From positions 1 through 7,473 of the forward strand of contig NZ_JOCA01000043.1 of NCBI RefSeq assembly GCF_000718785.1: a DNA stretch of 7,473 nucleotides, read 5' to 3'. The notes below the pieces were generated by a model. The model was given only the letters and a program-made list of their open reading frames with translations. It ran no database searches and had not been told where the DNA came from. This document shows, one piece after another, positions 1-6,624 of this stretch. Source of the stretch: Streptomyces sp. NRRL WC-3626 (GTDB lineage: Bacteria > Actinomycetota > Actinomycetes > Streptomycetales > Streptomycetaceae). Both the position numbers and the translations under genes were made by a program. Every line of letters begins with the position of its first letter. The first letter of the stretch is position 1.

Positions 1-742
1 CGGCCGGGGAGGGCGGTACGGCGGGAGGGCGGGGGGGGACGGGCGGGGGCGCCGGCGGGACGGGCGCGGGTGCGGGGGTGGCGCCGTGGCCCTGGGACGG
101 GCGGGGCACGGGCCCGTCGTCGGTGTCGGCGCCGGTGTCGGCGGCATCCGCGGCCGGGTCGTCCGGGGTGACCGCGTCCGGGGCGCCCGCCTCGTCGGCT
201 CCGCCGCCTGTGAGCCGGGAACGCAGCGACGCGCCGAGGGCACGCGCGGCCGACAGGGGCCCGCCCTCCGTGAGGGCCGCCCCGGGCACCTCCGGGGTGA
301 CGTCCGGGAGGGCCGGGGGCGCCGGGACGGCCGGGACGGCCGGAGGCTCCATGGGCACGGGGAGTGCGGGAGGCGCGGGGACGGCCGCCGAGGGGGCGTC
401 GGGGGTCTGCCCCGCCCCCTCGGGCTCCGCGGCAGCCGGACGAGCGGCCCGTCGACCCGGATCGGCCGACGGGACCGGCCGTGCCGAGGCCGCCGGACCC
501 GCCGGCTCCGCCGCCGCCGGGGCATCGGCGGGTGCCGGGTCCGCCCCGGGCTCCACGGCGGGCGGGCGGCCCGGAACGGCGGAGGGCGCCGTGGACGCCG
601 TACCCGTCGGAGGGTCCTCCGGAGCCGTCGTCGCGCGGCTCGGCGGGGGTGGGGTGTCCGACCAGCCCAGGTACGTACCGCAGTTGCCGCAGAAGTCGTC
701 CGTCGGGTCGTTGGACGCTCCGCAGGCGGGACATGCGCGCAT
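1..742 (-). CDS. Zinc-ribbon protein with long Pro/Ala-rich tail, eCIS-associated (3' end cut by window)
   Basis: Function not established. I translated the frame downward from the ATG at 742 and found no stop to base 2, giving 247 codons; the C-terminus lies outside the window. Residues 1-22 form a compact zinc ribbon: CPAC (C4, C7), ten residues, then CGNC (C18, C21). After about residue 28 the protein is low complexity: a PPPP run at 31-34, Ala/Pro/Glu-rich stretches, an alternating Pro-Ala-Val block near 125-145, an acidic Asp/Ala segment at about 183-209, and an almost pure Pro/Ala/Val tract from about 219 to the edge. No signal peptide or membrane helix is visible in this part. The start follows a strong ribosome binding site (751-760) and sits three bases after the tail-protein-I stop, so it is co-transcribed with the baseplate genes. 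From memory, zinc-ribbon proteins do occur in actinobacterial eCIS loci. The tail could be a flexible linker to a further domain beyond the edge. Role as adaptor, anchor or cargo is open. Confidence 0.8.
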   Translation of the reverse strand, partial: MRACPACGASNDPTDDFCGNCGTYLGWSDTPPPPSRATTAPEDPPTGTASTAPSAVPGRPPAVEPGADPAPADAPAAAEPAGPAASARPVPSADPGRRAARPAAAEPEGAGQTPDAPSAAVPAPPALPVPMEPPAVPAVPAPPALPDVTPEVPGAALTEGGPLSAARALGASLRSRLTGGGADEAGAPDAVTPDDPAADAADTGADTDDGPVPRPSQGHGATPAPAPVPPAPPPVPPRPPAVPPSPA

Positions 743-745
743 GCG

Positions 746-1303
746 TCAGGTTCCTTCCTCGGGGGGCGGGGCGGCCAGGACCTCCACCCGGAACGCCGTG
801 TGGACCGGGCTCATGGCCCGCACGATCTCGTGGACCCTGTCCACGTCGACCGCGCCCGGCGCCCGGACCCGTACCAGCACCTCGGCGGGCGGCTCGGGCG
901 GCAGGCCGGAGGCGGCGGTGGACGACCACACCGCGCCCCCGTCGCCGGTCACCTCGGCGTCCACGCCGAGCGCCAGCCGCAGCGCCTCGACCAGTCCGCG
1001 CCGGGTGCCGCGCCACCGGTGCAGCTCCACCGCGCGGGCGACGGCCTCGCGGCGCCGTTCCTCGGGCCACTGCGGGTCGTCGGCGGCGCCCACCCAGGAC
1101 GCCAGCCACACCAGGAAGTCGACCGGCGCCACCCGGGGGTCGAGGTAGGCGGGCAGGTTGTCGAGGGTGGAGAACACCGGGGCGAGGACCGTGTCGAGCC
1201 CCGCCGTGAACCGTTGCGCGAAGTCGTCGTCGGCGTACAGCGCGGGCAGCTGACCGCCGATGGGGTAGCGGCTCGGCAGGCCGGGTATCGCGGCGCGGCT
1301 CAT
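746..1303 (-). CDS. Phage tail protein I-like baseplate wedge protein (Afp12/Cis12 type, short form)
   Basis: 185 residues. It probably pairs with the J-like protein to form the baseplate wedge around the spike hub, in the cytosol during assembly. Sequence signs are an N-terminal YPIGGQLPALY (13-23), then an FAQRF helix and an LDPR-aPvdFLxWLASWVG block (54-72), then a WP-EERRR helix and the family hallmark WRGTRRGL (97-104). The C-terminal third is a beta-rich region with a VHEIVRAMSPVHTAFRV segment (157-173). These match the phage tail domain (tail protein I / P2 gpI-like) family found after J genes. The ATG at 1303 overlaps the stop of the J gene as ATGA and has GGAGGG six bases upstream, which rules out the longer open frame reaching 2647. 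Afp12 of classical Afp/PVC particles is several times longer, so this is a minimal wedge subunit. I am confident of the family and less so of the exact Afp12 equivalence. Confidence 0.88.
   Translation of the reverse strand: MSRAAIPGLPSRYPIGGQLPALYADDDFAQRFTAGLDTVLAPVFSTLDNLPAYLDPRVAPVDFLVWLASWVGAADDPQWPEERRREAVARAVELHRWRGTRRGLVEALRLALGVDAEVTGDGGAVWSSTAASGLPPEPPAEVLVRVRAPGAVDVDRVHEIVRAMSPVHTAFRVEVLAAPPPEEGT
751..760 (-). promoter_or_regulatory. Ribosome binding site of the zinc-ribbon gene
   Basis: The minus strand reads GAGGAAGGAA, eight bases before the ATG at 742. It fixes this start and also codes for the last residues (EEGT) of the tail protein I gene, so the two genes share the same bases. 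Confidence 0.75.
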
Positions 1304-3261
1304 CCCCTGCCCTCCGCCCCGACCGCCGTGACGACCACCTGGTGCTGGTACGAGAAGACGAGCGCGCCCGCCGCCAGGTCGATGCGGTCCGCCGGGGCGC
1401 CGCGCCGGCCGGTGACGGGGTCGGCGGGGAACAGCCGGACCTCCTCGACCAGGGCGTTGCCGGTGGCGCGTTGCAGCACGCCGAAGATCTCGCCGTACTG
1501 GACGGGCCGCCCGAAGGGCCAGCCGGTGCCGTCCGGGCCGCCGGCGAGCGGGTTGAGGTGGGCGTAGAGCGCGTCGAGGGCGGCGGCGCGGACCCGGTCG
1601 GTGTCGCCGGGGGCCGCCGAGAGCCGGGCCACGACGGTGACGCCCTGGTAGACCGGCGGCTCGACGACGAGGCGGGTGCCGATGAGCCGCCGTTCGTCGA
1701 GGCTCGCGGTGATCGCCGCGAGCACCTGGTCGGAGGGGATCAGCTGCTCGAAGCGCAGCCGGTCGTCTCCCTCGTCGGCCACCGCGTCCGGCACCACCAG
1801 GACCCGTACCGCGCCGGGCGCGTCGGCGGCCGGCAGGCAGCGCACCCGGCGGACGGAGGGCGCGGCCTGGCGGCTGATGATCTCGTAGTCCTCCGCCGTG
1901 ACCGCGCGGTCCTGCATACGGAGCGCCTCGGGGGCGCGCCGTCGGGCGTTGTCGACGGTCTCGCCGGCCACCCCGCCGCGTGCCGCCTCCCGGTTGGTCA
2001 CCTGGGCGATGTACGGCACGGAGCTGAGCAGGACGGAGATCGCGCCGCGTGCCACGTTGCCGGCGGGCCCGCCGCCGGTGCGGTAGCGGGCCACCCGGAT
2101 CCGCGCGCCCTTCGGCGGTACGGCGCCGCACTGGCGCAGGGTGCCGTCGGGTTCCCGCAGGGCGGGCGGGAAGAGGAACTCGCCGGTGGTGGCGTCCACC
2201 CGGACGTGCCGGTCGGCGGGTCCGGAGCGGCCGAAGTGCTCGACCACGTCCCAGCGCTGCCATCCGTCGTCGGTGGAGACCTCGACCAGGGGCGGCCCGG
2301 CGTCGAGGAGGACCGGCGGGCGGGCGAGCCGGAACGACTGTCCGGCGACGCCCTCGGAGGTGCCGAGCGGTACGTCGGTGACGGTCTCGGCGTGTTCGAC
2401 GGCCATGGTGCCGCCGACGGTGAACACCGACGCCTCGCGCACGGTCGGGGACTCCGAGTAGAACGGCTGGTCCGGCTCCGCCTCGGTGACCCGGCAGCGC
2501 AGCCAGCCGGCGCGGGTGCCGCCGATGACCGACGCGGTGTGCCCGGCGGGCACGTGGACGATGATCTCGCCGGGCCGGTTGAGGCCGCCGGTGGTGTCGG
2601 GGCCGGTCTCGCAGGGCCGCCATCCGCCGCCGTCCCAGGCCTCCCACACCAGCGGGGGCTGGCGCGGGTCGACGCCGATGCCCTCGACGCGGCTGTCCAG
2701 GCGGACGGCGACGATGCAGCGCGGCACCGCCGTGGGCAGGCCGAACAGCAGCGCGTCGCCGGGCTCCGGCCGGGTCTGGAAGCAGGGGATGTCGAGGCCG
2801 TCGGCGAGCATGCCGGTGCGGTCGCTCTGCTCGCCGGTCTTCGGCGCGGTGACCAGGCGGGTCAGTTCGCTGGGCAGGATGCGCAGTTCACCGGTGGTGG
2901 TGAAGACGACGGGTTCGTCGGACTCGCCGCCCGCCGTGGTCACCTCGGTGCCCGGGGGCAGGGCGACCGTGTCGGGCTGCGGTGCCGAGAGCCAGAAGTC
3001 GACGTCGGCGGCGGCCGCCGTGGGCGGGAACAGGCGGATGCCCAACAGGTCGAGGAACGCGGTGTAGTTCTTGTCCGGGACCCGGTTGAGCCGGTACAGC
3101 AGCTGGTCGACGAGGTAGGCGAACGTCTCGATCAGGGTGACGCCCGGGTCGGAGACGTTGTGGTCGGTCCACTCGGGGGCGCGCCGGCGGACGTACCGCT
3201 TGGCCTCGTCGACGAGTTGCTGGAACCGCCGGTCGTCCAGGTTCGGGGAGGGCAGGGCCAT
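1300..3261 (-). CDS. Baseplate J-like wedge protein (Afp11/Cis11 type)
   Basis: 653 residues. It is the main wedge subunit of the baseplate, equivalent in role to phage P2 gpJ and T4 gp6, and it triggers sheath contraction when the baseplate opens. The N-terminus carries the eCIS J signature: PEWTDHNVSDPGVTLIETFAYL (29-50, cited as two parts), then LLYRLNRVPDKNY (54-66), then an LLGIRLFPP turn (72-80). The baseplate J core is at about 395-465: a GGGPAGNV-rG-I stretch, VTNREAARGG, ETVDNARRRAPEALR and RAVTAEDYE. The C-terminal part has WPFGRPVQYGEIFGVL (581-596), also typical. An insert rich in beta strands (about 90-390) separates the two. The start at 3261 is chosen because the conserved N-terminus begins there and the ATG overlaps the gp25 stop by one base (TGATG); the open frame upstream to 3690 only reads the gp25 gene out of frame. 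The GAGGAAG site is 13 bases away, long for a Shine-Dalgarno, so coupling is likely. Confidence 0.95.
   Translation of the reverse strand: MALPSPNLDDRRFQQLVDEAKRYVRRRAPEWTDHNVSDPGVTLIETFAYLVDQLLYRLNRVPDKNYTAFLDLLGIRLFPPTAAAADVDFWLSAPQPDTVALPPGTEVTTAGGESDEPVVFTTTGELRILPSELTRLVTAPKTGEQSDRTGMLADGLDIPCFQTRPEPGDALLFGLPTAVPRCIVAVRLDSRVEGIGVDPRQPPLVWEAWDGGGWRPCETGPDTTGGLNRPGEIIVHVPAGHTASVIGGTRAGWLRCRVTEAEPDQPFYSESPTVREASVFTVGGTMAVEHAETVTDVPLGTSEGVAGQSFRLARPPVLLDAGPPLVEVSTDDGWQRWDVVEHFGRSGPADRHVRVDATTGEFLFPPALREPDGTLRQCGAVPPKGARIRVARYRTGGGPAGNVARGAISVLLSSVPYIAQVTNREAARGGVAGETVDNARRRAPEALRMQDRAVTAEDYEIISRQAAPSVRRVRCLPAADAPGAVRVLVVPDAVADEGDDRLRFEQLIPSDQVLAAITASLDERRLIGTRLVVEPPVYQGVTVVARLSAAPGDTDRVRAAALDALYAHLNPLAGGPDGTGWPFGRPVQYGEIFGVLQRATGNALVEEVRLFPADPVTGRRGAPADRIDLAAGALVFSYQHQVVVTAVGAEGRG
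1310..1315 (-). promoter_or_regulatory. Ribosome binding site of the tail protein I-like gene
   Basis: The minus strand reads GGAGGG with a six-base spacer before the ATG at 1303. It lies inside the end of the J gene and decides the start, because the open frame extends far upstream. Confidence 0.65.
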
Positions 3262-3683
3262 CAGTCCGCGCCCGCTTCCTCGGCCCCCTCCTCGGAGGGG
3301 ATCGTGTAGAAGGGAAAGACCAGGTTGCGCCGGTCGTTGGTGGATCGCAGGGTGTAGTGCACGTCGATGTAGAGGGTGCCGTCCTCGACCGCGTCGAAGG
3401 CGACGACGACGTCGTCCACGGCGATCCTCGGCTCCCACCGTTCCAGGGCCTCGCGCACCTGTTGCGCGATGCGTCCGGCGGTGGCGCCGTCGCCGGGGGC
3501 GAAGACGTAGTCGTGGATGCCGCAGCCGAACTCGGGGCGCATGGGGCGTTCGCCGGGCGCGGTGCCGAGGACCAGCCGGATGGCCTCCTCGATCTCCCGT
3601 TCCCGTTCGACCAGGGCGATTCCGCCGGTGGGTCCGACCCGCAGCGGGAAGCCCCAGCCGCGGCCGATGAACCGCTCGCTCAC
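3261..3683 (-). CDS. gp25-like baseplate wedge protein (Afp9/Cis9 type)
   Basis: 140 residues. It belongs to the T4 gp25 / TssE family, which links the baseplate wedge to the first sheath ring and starts sheath polymerisation. The N-terminus has the usual GRGWGFPLRV (7-16), followed by an amphipathic helix EREIEEAIRLVLGTAPGER (28-46) and MRPEFGCGIHDYVF (48-61). The core EPR motif of the family is present as E84-P85-R86 in ERWEPRIAVDDV. The end is acidic (EEGAEEAGAD). I chose the GTG at 3683, not the upstream start at 3737, because the conserved motif starts a few residues in and the GTG overlaps the PAAR stop as GTGA, a four-base overlap. No good ribosome binding site precedes it, so translation probably depends on the PAAR gene. 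The length is normal for the family. Confidence 0.94.
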   Translation of the reverse strand: MSERFIGRGWGFPLRVGPTGGIALVEREREIEEAIRLVLGTAPGERPMRPEFGCGIHDYVFAPGDGATAGRIAQQVREALERWEPRIAVDDVVVAFDAVEDGTLYIDVHYTLRSTNDRRNLVFPFYTIPSEEGAEEAGAD

Positions 3684-4000
3684 ACGACACCGCCGATCAC
3701 GACGTTCAGGGCGCCGGGCAGCACGGTCGCGCCGCACGCGGTCCGGTCGCGGGCCCGCGCGGCCGGCAGCCCGCCGATGAGGACCTGTCCCGAGGTGAGC
3801 CCGGCCGGGTTGGGCAGGATCACGTTGGCGGGACCCATGAGCACGTGCGGCGGCACCACGCAGACATGCAGGCTGCCCACGACGGCGGCGGGCCGGCCGC
3901 CGATCAGGACGGTCGCCACCGACCGCGCGGCGGCGGGCGGCGGGGTGGTGATCCGGCCGCCGTGGTCGGTGGGGTCACCGGTACGGGCTGCGGCTGGCAT
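3680..4000 (-). CDS. PAAR-repeat spike-tip protein (Afp10/Cis10 type)
   Basis: 106 residues. PAAR proteins form a sharp cone on the spike trimer, held by one metal ion at the apex, and can carry effectors. The sequence shows repeated PAAR-type turns: RTGDPTDHGG (6-15), VLIGGRPAAVVGSLHVC (31-47) and VLIGGLPAARARD (73-85), ending in VVIGG. Possible metal ligands are H13, H45, C47, H52 and C89; the family normally uses three histidines and one cysteine, and I cannot say which are used here. The protein ends right after the fold with no N- or C-terminal extension, so it is a bare tip and not an evolved PAAR with a fused toxin. The ATG at 4000 has GAGGAG a few bases upstream. The gene follows the spike gene after a 43-base gap and overlaps the gp25 gene by four bases. 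Confidence 0.92.
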   Translation of the reverse strand: MPAAARTGDPTDHGGRITTPPPAAARSVATVLIGGRPAAVVGSLHVCVVPPHVLMGPANVILPNPAGLTSGQVLIGGLPAARARDRTACGATVLPGALNVVIGGVV

Positions 4001-4004
4001 GCGG

Positions 4005-4012
4005 CTCTCCTC
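4005..4012 (-). promoter_or_regulatory. Ribosome binding site of the PAAR gene
   Basis: The minus strand reads GAGGAGAG, with the GAGGAG core six bases before the ATG at 4000. It sits in the 43-base gap after the spike gene, the longest gap in the cluster, where no promoter-like sequence was recognised. Confidence 0.65.
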
Positions 4013-4043
4013 GGAGGATGTCGGAAAGGGGCGGCGGGCGGGG

Positions 4044-5873
4044 TCAGTTGATGCGGATGAGCTTGGCCTTGAGGACGCCGAGGAGACCGCCGTCGACGGT
4101 GACGCCGGTACCGCCGGTGACGTTCACGTTGCGGCCGCCGATCGTCACGTCGACCCGGCCCTGGATGTCCACGTTGCGGCCCGACACGCTCACGTCGCCG
4201 CGTCCCGCGTCCAGGGTGATGCCCTTCTTGTCGAGCACGACGGAGCTGAGCGGCTGCCGGGCCGTGCCCTTGCCGGAGTACACGGTCAGCTCGATCCGGT
4301 CCCGGCGGTCGTCGAGGAACACCTCCATGTGCTCGTCGGCGGTCAGCAGCCGTACCCCGGAGCGGCCGGGCGCCCGCGCGTCCAGCAGCTCCACGCGGTG
4401 ACCCGAACGCGACACGACGGAACGGCGGTTGACCTTGCCGGTGGTCTTGTCGATCAGCGGGACGTCGTGCGGCGAGGGCTTGTCCACGCCGTTGTAGAGC
4501 CCGCCGATGACGTACGGGCTGTCCAGCAGGCCCTGTTCGAAGCCGACCAGCACCTCGTCGTTGACCTCGGGGCTCACCACTCCCCCGCCGCCCTTGCCGC
4601 CCCACTGCACGGTGCGCACCCAGTCGGTGACGTAGGTGTCGTCCAGCCAGGGGAACGTGAGCTTCACCGCGCCGCTCTCGGCCCCGCCCGGCTCGCGCAC
4701 GTCGGTGACCACGCCGATCGCCAGACCGGGGATGCGCGGGCCCCGGGAGGGGGCGTTGGCGCCGGTGACCAGGCCGGTCAGGGAGCGGTCCGGGCTGGCG
4801 CTCACCCACACCGTCGTACGGTAGCCGCCGTGCGGTTCGAGGACGTGCTGCACGGCCGTCGCCGTGTACTTGCCGGTGAAGGCCTGCCCGACGTTGCCGA
4901 GCGCCACCGGCCGGCCCGCCCGCAGCTTCGGATTGCCCTCCGCCAGCACCTCCAGCTCGCCGAAGCCCGCACTCACCTGATCGGCGACGGCGTCGGCGAC
5001 CGCCTTCGTCTCGGCCTGGGTGCGGTACGGGGTGTCGGTGACGGTCAGCTTCGCCTTCCCGAACCGGGCGGCGAGCGCCGGGCTCAGCCCCGGCACCACC
5101 GCGTCGCTGTCCACCGACGGCCGGGCGGCCACCAGGGGCCGCTTCGTGGTGACGTCCCAGCCGCGCACCTCCACCTGCTGCGCCCCGTCCGCCGCCGACA
5201 GGGAGGCCCGCAGCGCCAGCAGATTCCGCCCGTACTCCAGCACCATCGGATTCCGGGTGGCCGACGTGGACGGCGCGGGAGCGCCGGACGCCTTCTCCGG
5301 CCGGGTGAACTGCAGCAGCCCCTGGTCGTCGACGCGCACCTGCGCGCCGCTCTCGGCGGCCAGGAACTGCAGGAAGTCCCAGTCGGACACGTTCGCCTGC
5401 GACAGCTGCTTGTAGGTGACCGGCGCCGCCTGCACGGTACCGACGGACAGACCCGCCCCGGCGGCCACCTTGCGGACGATGGCCGCCGCCGTCATGTTCC
5501 GGTAGGCCACCACCTTCCGGCCGCGCTGGAGCCGGTGCGCCCGGGAGTAGGCGCGCACCACCGTGAACGAGCCGGTACGGTCCCGGTCCAGCTCCAGGGC
5601 CGTCACCTCGCCGCTGAACAGCCGCTCGCGCGCCTGCCCGGACACGGTGACCACCGACACCTTCAGCGGGGTGCCGATGGTGATGCCGGTCTTCCGCAGG
5701 AACTCGTGGTCGGGGTCGCGGAAGGTGAGCACCGCGGCGTCCGGCAGGCCCACGTTCTCGTCCACCACACAGCTGACCAGCTGGGCGGCCCAGATGGGCG
5801 GGAGTTCGGCGGGGGTCTCCACGATGGGGTCGGCGGCGAAGGACCGGCCGCCCCGTTCCACGGCTGTGCTCAC
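4044..5873 (-). CDS. VgrG/gp5-like central spike protein (Afp8/Cis8 type)
   Basis: 609 residues. It forms the trimeric spike under the tube that pierces the target envelope. The N-terminal two thirds (about 20-370) look like the gp27/phage late control D hub domain: an early beta domain (PIWAAQLVSCVVDENVGLPD, 26-45) and SDWDFLQFLAAESGAQVRV (163-181), a hallmark of hub proteins. Residues about 382-462 form the gp5 OB fold (GLAIGVVTDV, then VKLTFPWLDD, TDWVRTVQWGGKGGGG, and an NDEVLVGF-DSPYVIGGLYNG end). The final part, about 545-595, is a short beta-helix with repeated GRNV turns. It ends in KAKLIRIN with no extra effector domain. No lysozyme insert is apparent. The GTG at 5873 is chosen because it overlaps the LysM gene stop as GTGA and has GAGGAGGAA just upstream; longer starts up to 6443 lie inside the LysM gene in another frame. 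Confidence 0.94.
   Translation of the reverse strand: MSTAVERGGRSFAADPIVETPAELPPIWAAQLVSCVVDENVGLPDAAVLTFRDPDHEFLRKTGITIGTPLKVSVVTVSGQARERLFSGEVTALELDRDRTGSFTVVRAYSRAHRLQRGRKVVAYRNMTAAAIVRKVAAGAGLSVGTVQAAPVTYKQLSQANVSDWDFLQFLAAESGAQVRVDDQGLLQFTRPEKASGAPAPSTSATRNPMVLEYGRNLLALRASLSAADGAQQVEVRGWDVTTKRPLVAARPSVDSDAVVPGLSPALAARFGKAKLTVTDTPYRTQAETKAVADAVADQVSAGFGELEVLAEGNPKLRAGRPVALGNVGQAFTGKYTATAVQHVLEPHGGYRTTVWVSASPDRSLTGLVTGANAPSRGPRIPGLAIGVVTDVREPGGAESGAVKLTFPWLDDTYVTDWVRTVQWGGKGGGGVVSPEVNDEVLVGFEQGLLDSPYVIGGLYNGVDKPSPHDVPLIDKTTGKVNRRSVVSRSGHRVELLDARAPGRSGVRLLTADEHMEVFLDDRRDRIELTVYSGKGTARQPLSSVVLDKKGITLDAGRGDVSVSGRNVDIQGRVDVTIGGRNVNVTGGTGVTVDGGLLGVLKAKLIRIN
4125..4181 (-). repeat. Beta-helix repeat in the spike C-terminus (GRNV turns, 15-residue period)
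   Basis: A 12-base match at 4125-4136 and 4170-4181 lies 45 bases apart, 15 codons, and encodes the repeated GRNV at about 565-568 and 580-583 of the spike. Alternating Val/Ile and Gly/Asn residues between them fit the narrow beta-helix of VgrG/gp5 spikes. Confidence 0.6.
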
Positions 5874-6592
5874 TGTTCCTCCTCGCCGTCCGCGTCCCGC
5901 AGTCCCGGCACCACCAGTTCGGTGCCGGGGACGAGGGCCATCGGGTCGTCGATCCGGTTCGCCTCCGCGATGACCCGCCAGGCGGTCGCGTCGCCGTACT
6001 CCCGCCAGGCCAGCAGGGCGAGGCTGTCGCCCGCCACGACGGTGTGCGTGCTGCGGGCCGTGCGGGCGCCGGAGGTCGGGTTCTGGCCCGGCGGGTCGAC
6101 GCTCGCCTCCTCGATCGACAGCTGGCAGGTGGCCCGCAGCGGCTTCCCGTCCACGTCGAACAGCGTGTACGACACCGACAGACTGGAGAGCACCCCGTCG
6201 AACGAGGTCGTGCGGGCGGTCCCCCACTCGAACCGCACCCACGGGCTGGCCGGCTTCTTGCGGCCGAGACTCGCCGGGGTCGGCACACACGCCTTCATCA
6301 GCTTCTCCACCGCCTGCTCCACGGAGTCGTCGTGCTTGGCGGTGGCGTCCAGGAACACTTCCAGGGACAGCGTGCGCGGGCCGCTGCCGACGAACTCGGG
6401 CAGCGCCGACTGCCCCGCCATCCGGGACGGGGTGCGCCGCCACTCGGTGGTCTTCTGCAACTGCAGGGTGTTCGGGTTGAACTGCAGGTTCAGCCGCGCG
6501 ATCGTCCCGCCCGGCTTCGCGCCGACGGAGGTCGGGGGCTCCTTCAGCGTCAGCTGGGCCCTGGCCCGACTGGAACGGGACATCGTGGACAT
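5870..6592 (-). CDS. LysM-domain hub/tube-initiator protein (Afp7/Cis7 type)
   Basis: 240 residues. In eCIS and in T4-like tails the corresponding protein (gp53/Afp7-like) sits between the spike hub and the tube; the LysM domain there is structural and acts inside the particle. The N-terminal part (about 8-165) is a beta-rich tube-adaptor domain with LNLQFNPNTLQLQKTTEW (34-51), RTLSLEVFLDAT (73-84), a helix DDSVEQAVEKLMK (88-100), and SPWVRFEWG (116-124). A hinge of about 15 residues follows, then a LysM domain at 182-231: HTVVAGDSLALLAWREYGD, then WRVIAEANRIDDP and LVPGTELVVPGL. The acidic end EEEQ is also the ribosome binding site of the spike gene. The ATG at 6592 has GAGAGGAAG seven bases upstream; a second ATG at residue 4 is less well placed. 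The gene starts 32 bases after the tube gene. There is no signal peptide, so the LysM is unlikely to be a secreted wall-binding module by itself. Confidence 0.92.
   Translation of the reverse strand: MSTMSRSSRARAQLTLKEPPTSVGAKPGGTIARLNLQFNPNTLQLQKTTEWRRTPSRMAGQSALPEFVGSGPRTLSLEVFLDATAKHDDSVEQAVEKLMKACVPTPASLGRKKPASPWVRFEWGTARTTSFDGVLSSLSVSYTLFDVDGKPLRATCQLSIEEASVDPPGQNPTSGARTARSTHTVVAGDSLALLAWREYGDATAWRVIAEANRIDDPMALVPGTELVVPGLRDADGEEEQ
5876..5884 (-). promoter_or_regulatory. Ribosome binding site of the spike gene
   Basis: The minus strand reads GAGGAGGAA, ending two bases before the GTG at 5873. It supports the GTG start and at the same time encodes the EEE of the LysM protein's C-terminus. 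Confidence 0.7.
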
Positions 6593-6599
6593 GCCGGGA

Positions 6600-6608
6600 C
6601 TTCCTCTC
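6600..6608 (-). promoter_or_regulatory. Ribosome binding site of the LysM gene
   Basis: The minus strand reads GAGAGGAAG with a seven-base spacer to the ATG at 6592, which favours this ATG over the in-frame ATG three codons later. Confidence 0.7.
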
Positions 6609-6624
6609 GGGCGGGGTGCGGCGG

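Noticed and set aside
1304..2647. N-terminal extension of the tail protein I gene
   Set aside because: It reads the J gene out of frame as Arg/Pro/Gly-rich sequence; the conserved protein starts at 1303 with its own ribosome binding site.
3262..3690. N-terminal extension of the J gene
   Set aside because: It is the gp25 gene in another frame; the J family N-terminus begins at 3261.
3684..3737. Longer start for gp25 at 3737
   Set aside because: The extra 18 residues are Arg-rich and overlap the PAAR gene; the family N-terminal motif and GTGA junction favour 3683.
4007..4017. Short inverted repeat TCCTC-G-GAGGA over the PAAR ribosome binding site
   Set aside because: The loop is too small for a stable hairpin and it is explained by the Shine-Dalgarno itself.
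3904..6443. Other minus-strand long frames across the spike and LysM genes
   Set aside because: They merge out-of-frame sequence of one gene with another; only the portion from 5873 carries spike domains.
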